Notes under the pieces: generated by a model
Told to the model about the DNA's origin: nothing
Database searches by the model: none
Seen by the model: the letters and a program-made list of their open reading frames with translations, nothing else
Position numbers and translations under genes: made by a program
In this document: in pieces, positions 24,219 to 32,440 of the stretch
How the letters are laid out: the number at the start of each line of letters is the position of its first letter
How positions within the stretch are numbered: the stretch's first letter is position 1
DNA from: Leeuwenhoekiella parthenopeia
GTDB lineage: Bacteria; Bacteroidota; Bacteroidia; Flavobacteriales; Flavobacteriaceae
Direction: 5' to 3'
Assembly: GCF_020782115.1 (NCBI RefSeq)
Contig: NZ_JAJGMW010000027.1
Coordinates: 1-57,507, forward strand
Length of the DNA: 57,507 nt

Positions 24219-26051
24219 ATGGCAAATAGCTTAAGCAGTATTCAGGATCAAAAGAAAACCAGCGTCAAAACTTCTTTTCAGGCGTTGCGGTTTATACCCC
24301 GATTTTTTAAGGAAATCTGGAGCGTTAGTCCGTCACTATTTTTAACCAATCTGTTTTGCAGACTGGTCAACGCGTTTACACCTGTAGTTATTCTTTGGGT
24401 AGGAAAGCTCATCATCGACGAAATTATAGCTCAGGTTGATGCCACAAATGCCGATTATACCCAGTTGTGGAATTACGTGCTGCTGGAGTTTGGTATCGTT
24501 ATTCTGTCTGATATTTTAAACCGGCTTACCGGCATTACCGATGGATTGCTGGGCGACCGCTATAACATCGATTCTTCCGAGAAAATGATACGCAAGACCA
24601 GTAAAATTGATATTGGCCAGCTGGAGGATTCTGAATTTTATGACAAACTGGAACGTGCGCGCCAGCAGACTCAGGGCAGGGTAGGGCTTATGAGTACCGC
24701 TCTGGCTCAGGCACAAAGCATTATTTCTATAGGTACACTTATCGCGGGACTGATTTATTTTCAACCGATCTTAATCGTTTTGCTGGCACTCAGCATCATC
24801 CCGTTGTTTATTAATGAAATTCGCTTCAGCGGTCAGCAATATTCAATTTCCAGAAGCTGGACAGCCGAACGGCGTGAGCTCGATTACCTGCGCTACATAG
24901 GGGCAAATGATAAAACAGCCAAAGAGATCAAGCTTTTTGGGCTGACCGATTTTATTGCCAAACGCTTTAGAAACCTGAGCGAGCAATACTTTGAGATCAA
25001 TAAAAAGCTTACGATAAGAAGAAGCGCTTACAGTGCCGGTTTTAATGTTTTGGGCGTGGTTTGCTATTACGGGGCTTACCTGGTGATTATACGCAGTGTT
25101 CTGGTAGGGACAATCACGATTGGTGAACTCACGTTTCTTTCGGCGTCTTTTAACCGCCTGCGTACCAGTTTGCAAACCTTCTTTACCAATTTTACCCGAA
25201 TAACCGAAAGTGCGCTGTATCTCAAGGATTACTTTGATTTTATCGATTGGAAAATAACCGATGAAGACCGGGAATTTTCGGCTTTGCCAAAAGAAATCCA
25301 TACCGGTTTTGAAATCAAAGATTTGCATTTTGCCTATCCGGGAAGTGATCACGAAGTTTTAAAAGGCGTAAGTTTTAAACTCAAAGCAGGTGAAAAAATG
25401 GCTTTTGTAGGTCAAAACGGTGCCGGAAAAACCACATTAATCAAGCTGATGCTTCGGTTTTATGAGCCTACGCAAGGCGAAATTTTGCTGGACGGCATCA
25501 ATATCAATACCTATGAGAAGGCGGCTTATCAGCAATTTTTCGGGGTTATTTTTCAGGATTTCTTTCGGTATGAGTTTACGCTTCGCGAAAATATCGCCGT
25601 GGGAGATATTATTGCGGTCAATGATGACGCGCGTATTGCCAATGCCGCCCGGCTGAGTCTGGCAAACGAAGTAATCGAAACCTTGCACAGCGGTTATGAG
25701 ACCCAACTGGGCAAGCGTTTTAGCCGCGGGCAGGAACTCTCAGGCGGGCAGTGGCAGAAAGTGGCTCTGGCACGGGCTTATATGAAAGATGCACGGGTTA
25801 TGGTTCTGGATGAGCCTACCTCGGCTCTTGATGCCAAGGCAGAATATGAGGTCTTTGAGCGCTTTATTGATCTGACTAAAGGAAAAACCAGCATCATCAT
25901 TTCGCATCGCTTTAGCACCGTGCGTATGGCAGATCGTATTTTGGTTTTGCAAAACGGACGCATTCTCGAGCTGGGCACGCACGAAGAATTGATGCAGGAA
26001 CCGAAGCTTTATGCTGAGCTGTTTGACCTGCAGGCACAGGGGTACAAATAG
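24219..26051 (+). CDS. ABC transporter, fused permease and ATPase (exporter type)
   Basis: A 610-residue half-transporter. The N-terminal ~330 residues hold six membrane helices of the type I exporter fold. The C-terminal ATPase has Walker A VGQNGAGKTTLIKLM (about 397-410), Q-loop FGVIFQDF, signature LSGGQWQKVALARAYM, Walker B RVMVLDEPTSALD and the switch His in IISHRFSTVR. It would work as a homodimer exporting a lipid, peptide or drug; the substrate is unknown. No accessory gene is nearby. A tandem repeat starts right after the stop. Confidence 0.93.
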   Translation: MANSLSSIQDQKKTSVKTSFQALRFIPRFFKEIWSVSPSLFLTNLFCRLVNAFTPVVILWVGKLIIDEIIAQVDATNADYTQLWNYVLLEFGIVILSDILNRLTGITDGLLGDRYNIDSSEKMIRKTSKIDIGQLEDSEFYDKLERARQQTQGRVGLMSTALAQAQSIISIGTLIAGLIYFQPILIVLLALSIIPLFINEIRFSGQQYSISRSWTAERRELDYLRYIGANDKTAKEIKLFGLTDFIAKRFRNLSEQYFEINKKLTIRRSAYSAGFNVLGVVCYYGAYLVIIRSVLVGTITIGELTFLSASFNRLRTSLQTFFTNFTRITESALYLKDYFDFIDWKITDEDREFSALPKEIHTGFEIKDLHFAYPGSDHEVLKGVSFKLKAGEKMAFVGQNGAGKTTLIKLMLRFYEPTQGEILLDGININTYEKAAYQQFFGVIFQDFFRYEFTLRENIAVGDIIAVNDDARIANAARLSLANEVIETLHSGYETQLGKRFSRGQELSGGQWQKVALARAYMKDARVMVLDEPTSALDAKAEYEVFERFIDLTKGKTSIIISHRFSTVRMADRILVLQNGRILELGTHEELMQEPKLYAELFDLQAQGYK

Positions 26052-26098
26052 GAGTTAAGAGTTATGAGTTAAGAGTTAAGAGTTAAAAGTTAAGAGTT
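26052..26098. repeat. Tandem array, 7-bp unit GAGTTAA
   Basis: Six heptamers in register (GAGTTAA, GAGTTAT, GAGTTAA, GAGTTAA, GAGTTAA, AAGTTAA) plus a final GAGTTTT, starting one base after the ABC exporter stop. After it come degenerate blocks (GAATGCTGCATTC; TTCAGCACTCAGCACTC; and two copies of GAGTTAAACTTTATAA near 26176 and 26259). Confidence 0.8.
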
Positions 26099-26297
26099 TT
26101 TCAGTTTAAGGATTACGCCTATACTCTCAATTCTGTTATTTAAAAGGTTATTATAAGTAGAAGTTTAAGTGCTGAGTTAAACTTTATAACTCATCATTCA
26201 GCACTCAGCACTCTGAATGCTGCATTCAAAACAGTACTAAGAGGTATTCTGATTTCCGAGTTAAACTTTATAATTCTGCATTCTTAATTCAGCATTA

Positions 26298-27056
26298 TCA
26301 AAGCGCATTCGCACTGAGACCGCCATCTACCTGCAGGTTTTGACCGGTGATAAATGAAGCTTTATCCATTGCCAAAAATGCGATGGTATTTGCCATTTCT
26401 TCGGGTTCTGCAAAGCGTTTCATAGGAGTGCGCTCTACGATTTTATCGTAGCGTTCTTTTTGATCCATTACTTCTTTGACCAAAGGCGTAGCGGTGTACC
26501 ACGGAGAAACCGCATTAACACGAATGTTGTGGGCAGCCCACTCGGAGGCGAGGCTTCGGGTTTCCTGAATGAGTCCGGCTTTTGACATACCGTAAGGAGC
26601 GCCGCTTTTTACATCCTGAGATCCGGCGACAGAAGCTACATTAATAACCGAAGCTTTTCCGCTGCGTTTTAGCAAAGCGAAAAATTTACGCGTGAGTTCA
26701 AAAGGAGCGATGAGGTTTACTTCCAGGATCTTGCGGTATTCTTCAGGCTCGTAAATGTGCGCTTCCTTGCGTATATTGATGCCTGCGTTGTTAACCAAAA
26801 CATCAAGGGTACCGCTGCGCTGAAAGACAAAATCGGTGAGTTTATCCTGATCGTCTTCGATAGTAACGTCACCGGCCATCCCCGATGCTATATAGCCTGC
26901 CTCGCTAAGTTCCTGTTCTAAAGCCGCAACTTCAGCACCATTGCGGGCAGTAAAAATTACTTTGGCTCCCAGTCTTGCAAATTCCATAACCGTTGCCCGG
27001 CCAATACCTTTAGTTCCTCCTGTAATCAGAGCCGTTTTTCCTTCTAAATTCCACAT
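26298..27056 (-). CDS. SDR family oxidoreductase (tropinone reductase-like)
   Basis: A 252-residue classical short-chain dehydrogenase. It has the cofactor-binding ALITGGTKGIGRATVMEF (TGxxxGxG), the acid after beta-2 replaced by Thr-Ala-Arg (FTARNG, which favours NADP), NNAGIN, the catalytic Ser in NVASVAG, YGMSKAG (YxxxK), and the C-terminal GQNLQVDGGLS. The overall sequence, including FELTRKFFALLKRSGKASVIN and EWAAHNIRVNAVSPWYTATPLV, is closest to tropinone-reductase-like enzymes of plants and bacteria. The substrate is unknown. A TAGTTTTG box lies upstream at about 27087. Confidence 0.9.
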   Translation of the reverse strand: MWNLEGKTALITGGTKGIGRATVMEFARLGAKVIFTARNGAEVAALEQELSEAGYIASGMAGDVTIEDDQDKLTDFVFQRSGTLDVLVNNAGINIRKEAHIYEPEEYRKILEVNLIAPFELTRKFFALLKRSGKASVINVASVAGSQDVKSGAPYGMSKAGLIQETRSLASEWAAHNIRVNAVSPWYTATPLVKEVMDQKERYDKIVERTPMKRFAEPEEMANTIAFLAMDKASFITGQNLQVDGGLSANAL

Positions 27057-27143
27057 AAATCAAAAAAATGCTTTTCGGCAAAACTACAAAGTCTCTTAGG
27101 CTTTGCCAGGCAAAATGCTGAAAAATCTTTCAGATTAGGGCAT

Positions 27144-27172
27144 TAAAAAAACCTGCCGGACAGGCAGGTTTT
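27144..27172 (-). terminator. Intrinsic terminator of the aldo/keto reductase gene
   Basis: AAAACCTGCC and GGCAGGTTTT form a 10-bp stem with a 5-base loop and a run of T on the minus strand. A second, weaker inverted repeat (GGGATTAA near 27189 and TTAATCCC near 27250) lies between it and the gene. Confidence 0.75.
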
Positions 27173-27288
27173 CATTGGCGCCGCCAAGGGGATTAATACC
27201 ACAGGCTTGCCTAAAAAGTAAAATTTATTTTTAACTAACGCCTTTAGGCCTTAATCCCAGGTAGTTTGCCAAAATATATTTCTTATAA

Positions 27289-28143
27289 TTAAAAATCAAA
27301 GTTATCGGGATCGGGCCCAATGCGTTCGTTTCTGTCTAAAGCGTTTATGGTTTGCATATCATCCTCGCTCAGTTCAAAATCAAACAGGTCGGCATTGCTT
27401 TTAATATGATCCTGCGAAGTTGATTTAGGAATCGTGATGACTCCGTTTTGCAGATCCCAGCGCAATACTACCTGAGCCGGAGTTTTACCGTATTTTTCTC
27501 CAATTTCTTTTAAAGTTTCATTCTTGAAGGCTTTACCCTGCATCAACGGAGACCATGCCTCGTATTGAATGTTGTTTTCGGCGCAGAATTTCTGCAAATC
27601 CTTTTGCACCAGCCAGGGGTGAAATTCAAGCTGATCTACCATAGGATGGATTTCTGCATCTTCCATAAGATCTTTAAGCTGATGCTCCAGAAAGTTACTT
27701 ACACCTATAGCTTTAATTTTCCCTTCCTTATATAATTTTTCCATAGCTCTCCACGTATCCTTGTATTTGCCTTCTACAGGCCAGTGTATAAGGTACAGGT
27801 CAAGATAATCGGTGTCGAGCCGATCCAGAGTTTTATGGAATGCGTTTAAGGTGCTTTCATAACCCTGATCGGTATTCCACAGTTTACTGGTGATAAACAG
27901 CTCTTTTCGGTCGACTCCGCTGGCTTTAATTCCTTTTCCTACTCCTTCTTCATTATCGTAAGCCTTGGCGGTATCTATATGGCGGTAACCGGCGTCGATT
28001 GCCCATTTTACGGCATTAATTACTTCTTCACCGTCTTCGGCTTTCCAAACGCCCAGGCCTAAATAAGGCATTTTGTACCCATTATTAAGTTCCCAGGTTC
28101 CCTGTAGATTTGTTATTGGTTTTTGTGCGGTTTCTGTTTTCAT
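27289..28143 (-). CDS. Aldo/keto reductase
   Basis: A 284-residue NADPH-dependent TIM-barrel reductase. The catalytic tetrad is visible: Asp and Tyr in HIDTAKAYDNEEGVGKGI, Lys in LFITSKLWN, and His in LYLIHWPVEGKY. The cofactor segment GVITIPKSTSQDHIKSNADLFDFEL is near the C-terminus. The group reduces a broad range of aldehydes and ketones; the physiological substrate is not clear. A promoter-like TTG-N20-TAACTTTA precedes the ATG. It is a single gene beside an SDR. Confidence 0.93.
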   Translation of the reverse strand: MKTETAQKPITNLQGTWELNNGYKMPYLGLGVWKAEDGEEVINAVKWAIDAGYRHIDTAKAYDNEEGVGKGIKASGVDRKELFITSKLWNTDQGYESTLNAFHKTLDRLDTDYLDLYLIHWPVEGKYKDTWRAMEKLYKEGKIKAIGVSNFLEHQLKDLMEDAEIHPMVDQLEFHPWLVQKDLQKFCAENNIQYEAWSPLMQGKAFKNETLKEIGEKYGKTPAQVVLRWDLQNGVITIPKSTSQDHIKSNADLFDFELSEDDMQTINALDRNERIGPDPDNFDF

Positions 28144-28245
28144 AGTTGTTGTTATTTCTTCTAAAGTTAAGGAGAGAAGCAGGCAAACTCAAGGTTTTTA
28201 ACCCTTGTTAACGGGGCTTTGTTAAGGATTTTGACAAATATGCGC

Positions 28246-28272
28246 ACAAAAAAACCGCTCGATAGAGCGGTT
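28246..28272 (-). terminator. Intrinsic terminator ending the photolyase-side gene run
   Basis: A perfect 8-bp stem AACCGCTC / GAGCGGTT with a GATA loop, followed by seven T on the minus strand. It lies 23 bases after the small lipoprotein stop. Confidence 0.82.
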
Positions 28273-28294
28273 AAATAGGATTGAAATACACTGT

Positions 28295-28432
28295 TTAATC
28301 TACAGCATCTTCCATAGCATCGCCTACATCATCTGCGGCGTCTTCTACTTTATCTTCGGTTGTTTCGCGACAACTGTATAAGGTTGTTGCCAGTGTGCCC
28401 ATTACGGCAAAAATTAAAATAAAACGTTTCAT
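28295..28432 (-). CDS. Very small predicted lipoprotein (45 aa)
   Basis: The product starts KRFILIFAVMGTLATTLYSC with a lipobox-like SC at 20-21. The mature part is only 24 residues and strongly acidic (two EDxxDDxxD-like repeats, ending MEDAVD). Such tiny Asp-rich lipoproteins are common in flavobacteria and lack known function. A ribosome-binding-like AAAAAGT precedes the ATG, and a strong terminator follows. It lies 17 bases after the small membrane protein gene, so the two share a message. Confidence 0.65.
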   Translation of the reverse strand: MKRFILIFAVMGTLATTLYSCRETTEDKVEDAADDVGDAMEDAVD

Positions 28433-28449
28433 ACTTTTTGGTTGTTTAG

Positions 28450-28608
28450 TTAAAGACGTCTGCCCGTTGCGAGTTTGTACAAAATTGCAATTACTGCAAG
28501 TACTAATAGAATGTGGATTAAACTTCCTACAGATTCAGCGAAGCCAAAATAGCCTACAAGCCAACCTATTAATAGTATCACCACGATGAGCCAGATTATA
28601 TCTCTCAT
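28450..28608 (-). CDS. Lmo0937-like small membrane protein (DUF5670 type, 52 aa)
   Basis: MRDIIWLIVVILLIGWLVGY is one membrane helix, followed by the FGFAESVGSLIHILLVLAVI hairpin and a basic end YKLATGRRL. This two-helix layout, with a conserved Gly-Trp-Leu and the loop GFAxSVGSLIHILLVLA, matches the lmo0937/DUF5670 family of small stress-associated inner-membrane proteins. It is followed by the tiny lipoprotein gene. A TTG-N20-TACTTTTA promoter candidate lies upstream at about 28632-28663. Confidence 0.75.
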   Translation of the reverse strand: MRDIIWLIVVILLIGWLVGYFGFAESVGSLIHILLVLAVIAILYKLATGRRL

Positions 28609-28693
28609 AATTATAAATATATTGGTTAGTATTATAAAAGTAGATCATGAATCTGAGCTGACCAATTTGCTTAACAGCGAATTAACTTGTAAA

Positions 28694-30229
28694 TCAGAAG
28701 TTTTGAGGATTTTTTATGATTTCCTGAGCGCGGCTTACCAAAGCCTCAAGATCTTTCTGGTCTTTTTTCTCTAACATGCTCATCATCATATTCATGCGCT
28801 GGTTGTCTTTAAAGAATTCCTGTTTTTCGTAGAGAAAATTCCAGTATAAACTGTTGAAGGGACAGGCGTTCTCACCGGTTTTCTTGGAGACGCTGTACGC
28901 ACAATCACCACAATAATTGCTCATTTTGTTGATGTAGCTTCCGCTGGAAACATAGGGTTTTGTGGCAACCAGGCCACCATCTGCAAACTGGCTCATTCCC
29001 CGGGTATTGGTGATTTCTACCCATTCAATAGCATCGATGTAGATGCCCAGGTACCATTCGTCTACTTCATCGGGGTGGGTTTGCGTTAGCAGAGCATAAT
29101 TACCCGTAATCATAAGCCGCTGTATGTGGTGTGCGTAGGCGTGATCAAGGCTCTGCTTTATAGCGTGGTGCATACAGTTCATTTTAGTATCGGCTGTCCA
29201 GTAAAAATCAGGTAATTTGTTTTGGTTGTCGAGTTTATTGCTGCGTCTGTAACCCGGCATTTTCATCCAGTACATCCCGCGCATATATTCCCGCCAGCCC
29301 AGAATTTGCCTCACAAAACCTTCAACCTGGCTGATGTCGATCTGGTTCTGATTTTCGCGCCAGTAGCCAATTACTTTTTCAATCACTTCTTTGGGGTGCA
29401 GCATCTTACTGTTCATCGCAAAACTCAGTCTGCTGTGAAACAGGTAAATCTGATCGGGGTCCATCGCATCCTGATAGTCGCCAAAGTGCACCAATAAATT
29501 TTCACAGAAATAATTGAGAACACTCAGGCAATCGGGGCGTGAGGTAGGCCAGTTAAATGAGTAAGCGTCAATATTGCCAATGGTTTTGATTCCTGCCTCC
29601 TCAATTTGCTCCAGAGTTTTGGATACATCTTTACGGAAACCACGCTCGTGGGGGATTTCAGGTTTGCCTTTCCATTTTTTGCGGTTACTTTGATCAAAGT
29701 TCCATTTACCGCCTTCAGGATCTTTGTCATTCACCATCATAATGTCATATTTCCTGCGCATATCGCGGTAAAAATATTCCATCGTATAGGTCTTTTTGCC
29801 TTTGTAAAACTGCTCGAGATCGGTACGTGAAGTCAGAAAATGTTCGGTGTTAAAGGCTTCAGTTTCCAGATTGAGGTCGTTGCAAAAGTTTTTTAGCTGC
29901 TCATCAAGCCGGTATTCATCGGGGAGTTGGTATTCAAACTTTTCGATATCGTGAGCCTTGATGAGTTTATTCAGATTCTTGACCAAATCCTGTTCGTTAT
30001 CCGGATGATCAATTTTGAAATAGATGACGCTTTTGCCGTGTTCTTCCAGCCATTGTGAAAAATTGCGCATCGACTCAAAGAAGGCCACTACCTTTTGAAT
30101 GTGATGCCTCACATAATCGGTTTCCTGACGCATTTCGGCCATAAAATAGACCATGTCTGTGCTGTCATCGTCGTACCAGGAATGTTTGTGGTTGAGTTGA
30201 TCTCCAAGAATGAGGCGTAAGGTTTTCAA
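28694..30229 (-). CDS. Fe-S cluster bacterial cryptochrome/photolyase (PhrB-type)
   Basis: A 511-residue protein of the FeS-BCP group, whose characterised members (Agrobacterium PhrB) repair (6-4) photoproducts using FAD, a ribolumazine antenna and a [4Fe-4S] cluster. The N-terminal Rossmann part begins LRLILGDQLNHKHSWY. The four cluster cysteines are visible: one in TKMNCMHHAIKQS, two in NYCGDCAYSV, and one in GENACPFNSLYW. The FAD-binding block LMITGNYALLTQTHPDEVDEW is also conserved. Length is normal. It lies 45 bases after cryptochrome-DASH on the same strand, which makes joint expression probable. Confidence 0.93.
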   Translation of the reverse strand: MKTLRLILGDQLNHKHSWYDDDSTDMVYFMAEMRQETDYVRHHIQKVVAFFESMRNFSQWLEEHGKSVIYFKIDHPDNEQDLVKNLNKLIKAHDIEKFEYQLPDEYRLDEQLKNFCNDLNLETEAFNTEHFLTSRTDLEQFYKGKKTYTMEYFYRDMRRKYDIMMVNDKDPEGGKWNFDQSNRKKWKGKPEIPHERGFRKDVSKTLEQIEEAGIKTIGNIDAYSFNWPTSRPDCLSVLNYFCENLLVHFGDYQDAMDPDQIYLFHSRLSFAMNSKMLHPKEVIEKVIGYWRENQNQIDISQVEGFVRQILGWREYMRGMYWMKMPGYRRSNKLDNQNKLPDFYWTADTKMNCMHHAIKQSLDHAYAHHIQRLMITGNYALLTQTHPDEVDEWYLGIYIDAIEWVEITNTRGMSQFADGGLVATKPYVSSGSYINKMSNYCGDCAYSVSKKTGENACPFNSLYWNFLYEKQEFFKDNQRMNMMMSMLEKKDQKDLEALVSRAQEIIKNPQNF

Positions 30230-30274
30230 TATCTAAAGTGTTTTAAGAGGTGTCGTTTTGGCTTTGCCTAAAAT

Positions 30275-31570
30275 TTAATCAAATAAGGTTTTGGCTAACC
30301 AAAGATCGCGGTATTTGCGATCACCATCGTAGCGGTCGGCCTGGCTTTCTATATTGAATTTACGATCCCGCGGGTCATTGCCCACCCCGCTGTTGTAAAG
30401 CCAGTTGCCATAATTGCTGTGTACATCGTAGTCTATGAGCATACTTTCAAAATAGGCAGCGCCTATACGCCAGTCCTGCTGCAGTTCTTTCGCCCAAAAA
30501 CTCGCTACATTTTGTCTGCCGCGGTTACTCATAAAGCCGGTCAGGGCGATTTCTTTCATATTGGCATTTACAAAATCATATTTGGTTCGCCCCTCAATCC
30601 ATTCTTCGCGGGCGGCTTTATTGGTGCTCCAGTCGTAGTCTTTTTCTAAAATGCCACTCAGGTGAAAAATTTTATCGCCGTGTTTAAGCGAAACGTATTT
30701 AAAAAAATCGCGCCAGTAGAGTTCAAAAATCAACCAGTAGGTGCTGTCGTTTTTGGTTTCTTCCTTTTCAAATTTTTGTACCTGGTAATAGATGGTTCGG
30801 GGCGAAATGCTTCCGTTGGCGAGCCATGCCGAAAGTTTTGAACTGTAATCTTTACCCACCAGCCCGTTGCGTGTTTTTTTATAACGGGCTAAATTTTTGG
30901 TCTCCCAAAAGTAATTTTCAATCCGTTTCAACGCCTGAAGCGCTCCACCCTTAAACGGAAAAGCAGTGCGCTCATCAACTTCAAAGGATTCTAAACCTAA
31001 ATCTTCAAGAGAGGGGATTTGCGTTTCCTCAGCAACCAGATTTTCAGGCTGAAGCGGGTCAACCGCTACGGTTTGCCTGATATCAGCCTGCTTCTCACAC
31101 TTCTTCCGCCATTGGGTAAATACCTCAGGGATTTTGCTGAAGGAAGTATAGGGTAGATCATCGGGATGTATCAAAAATTGATCGTAGGTTTCAATAAACG
31201 CTACAGAATCCTCGCAATTTGCTTTAACCCCATCAATAATCAGGCGTTCTTCAAAAGTCCATTCGTTTTGAAGGTAAACCTTTTGAGCCTCGTATTTTTT
31301 AATGAGTTTGGGAAGTTTAGTTTCGGGCTCTTCGGTATAAATGAGTAATGAAATGTTTAATTTCTTCAGTTCGCTGCGAAGTTCCTGAACGGTTTCAATT
31401 AGAAACTGTGCCCTGTATTTTTCGGTCTTTTTAAAACCAAAGCGATCTGTTTTAAATTGCCCGGGGTCAAAAAAGTACACCGCAATTACGGGCTGGTTTT
31501 CCTGAACCGCTTTTAAAAGGCTGTGATTGTCTTGTGTGCGTAAGTCGTTTTTAAACCAGACGATATTCAT
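30275..31570 (-). CDS. Cryptochrome DASH (FAD-binding photolyase family)
   Basis: A 431-residue DASH cryptochrome, which repairs pyrimidine dimers in single-stranded DNA and may signal blue light. The start [20 protein letters not shown] is the antenna-binding alpha/beta domain. The FAD region includes [64 protein letters not shown] and NPRDRKF-like [11 protein letters not shown], all diagnostic for DASH. The start codon overlaps the DUF2256 stop as ATGA, so translation is coupled. Confidence 0.95.
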   Translation of the reverse strand: MNIVWFKNDLRTQDNHSLLKAVQENQPVIAVYFFDPGQFKTDRFGFKKTEKYRAQFLIETVQELRSELKKLNISLLIYTEEPETKLPKLIKKYEAQKVYLQNEWTFEERLIIDGVKANCEDSVAFIETYDQFLIHPDDLPYTSFSKIPEVFTQWRKKCEKQADIRQTVAVDPLQPENLVAEETQIPSLEDLGLESFEVDERTAFPFKGGALQALKRIENYFWETKNLARYKKTRNGLVGKDYSSKLSAWLANGSISPRTIYYQVQKFEKEETKNDSTYWLIFELYWRDFFKYVSLKHGDKIFHLSGILEKDYDWSTNKAAREEWIEGRTKYDFVNANMKEIALTGFMSNRGRQNVASFWAKELQQDWRIGAAYFESMLIDYDVHSNYGNWLYNSGVGNDPRDRKFNIESQADRYDGDRKYRDLWLAKTLFD

Positions 31571-31710
31571 GTTTTAGATTTTGATCTGCGGCAGCGTTCA
31601 CTGCAATATTTAACGGCATCCCAGTTTTTCTCCCATTTTTTTCTCCAGGAAAAGGGCTTTCCGCAGATTTCACAAATTTTTTGAGGTAAATGTGGTTTTT
31701 TATGAGCCAA
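31567..31710 (-). CDS. DUF2256 family small zinc-ribbon-like protein (47 aa)
   Basis: A short gene starting at TTG (31710). The product reads [19 protein letters not shown], then [20 protein letters not shown] and RRSKSKT. The pairs CEIC and CSERC are likely to bind a metal, and the pattern PxxxCxxCxxPFxWRKKWxxxWDxVxYCSxRCR is that of DUF2256, a family found next to photolyase and cryptochrome genes in many bacteria. It overlaps the flavin reductase end by 11 bases and the cryptochrome start by 4 (ATGA), placing all three in one operon. Function is unknown. Confidence 0.85.
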   Translation of the reverse strand: MAHKKPHLPQKICEICGKPFSWRKKWEKNWDAVKYCSERCRRSKSKT

Positions 31711-32347
31711 GGTCAGAAAGGGATCTTACGTTTTCATCCGGTTTTGCATACGAAAAGCGGTTTAAAATTTGGGGGAGGGCATAACCGTCTAAACCGTCTA
31801 TACAAACGGTTTGGGCAGTCTCAAGATTGAGCCAGCCGTCTTCGGCCTGTATTTCTTTATCTACATAGACATGCTTGATGGCGCCGATGATAAAGTGGCA
31901 ATTGTTTTCTTTGATGAAATATTCATTGACAAACTCGCAGCCCAGTTTTACCCGGCTTTGTTTTACGTAAGGAGCTTTAAAATCATCTAAATATTCTTCG
32001 GTAAGCAGGGTTTTTTCAAATTCTGAAACACCACCGTCGTATTTAGCAGAAGTTCGGTGTGCCTCTCTGATGAAATTCTGATTGACATGATTTACCGTAA
32101 AAACACCGGTTTTTAAAATGTTGTCGTAGGTATTTCGCTTTACGGTATTGGGTCTTAAAATAAAGCTGAGCAGGGGAGGATTGCTGCCTAGGTGAGTCAC
32201 CGAGCTGAAAATAGCCACGTTGGTAATGCCATCTTCAGAAATGGTACCCAGAAGATTTGCAGATTTAAAGCCGGTACAGCTGTTTATAAAATGGGCGCGA
32301 TACCTTGAAGGCAGATTTTCAAGGGCTTGTGCATCATAATGTTTCAT
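31700..32347 (-). CDS. Flavin reductase-like FMN-binding split-barrel protein
   Basis: A 215-residue DIM6/NTAB-type protein. The core [44 protein letters not shown] and [17 protein letters not shown] are the FMN-binding split-barrel strands. These proteins bind FMN and often reduce it with NAD(P)H. It is the gene directly upstream of DUF2256 and cryptochrome-DASH and overlaps the former. A role in supplying reduced flavin to the neighbouring flavoproteins is a natural inference but not shown. The old yellow enzyme gene ends 93 bases upstream. Confidence 0.88.
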   Translation of the reverse strand: MKHYDAQALENLPSRYRAHFINSCTGFKSANLLGTISEDGITNVAIFSSVTHLGSNPPLLSFILRPNTVKRNTYDNILKTGVFTVNHVNQNFIREAHRTSAKYDGGVSEFEKTLLTEEYLDDFKAPYVKQSRVKLGCEFVNEYFIKENNCHFIIGAIKHVYVDKEIQAEDGWLNLETAQTVCIDGLDGYALPQILNRFSYAKPDENVRSLSDLGS

Positions 32348-32440
32348 AAAAAAAGGGTCAATTAGGAACTGACCCTTAAATTACTGTATGTGTATGCTAC
32401 AAGCTGTTAACAATTAACGAAATAACATAACATTTGCATA

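Noticed and set aside
28144-28290. Second terminator for the aldo/keto reductase
   Set aside because: The AACCGCTC hairpin lies upstream of that gene's start on the minus strand, so it belongs to the small lipoprotein gene instead.
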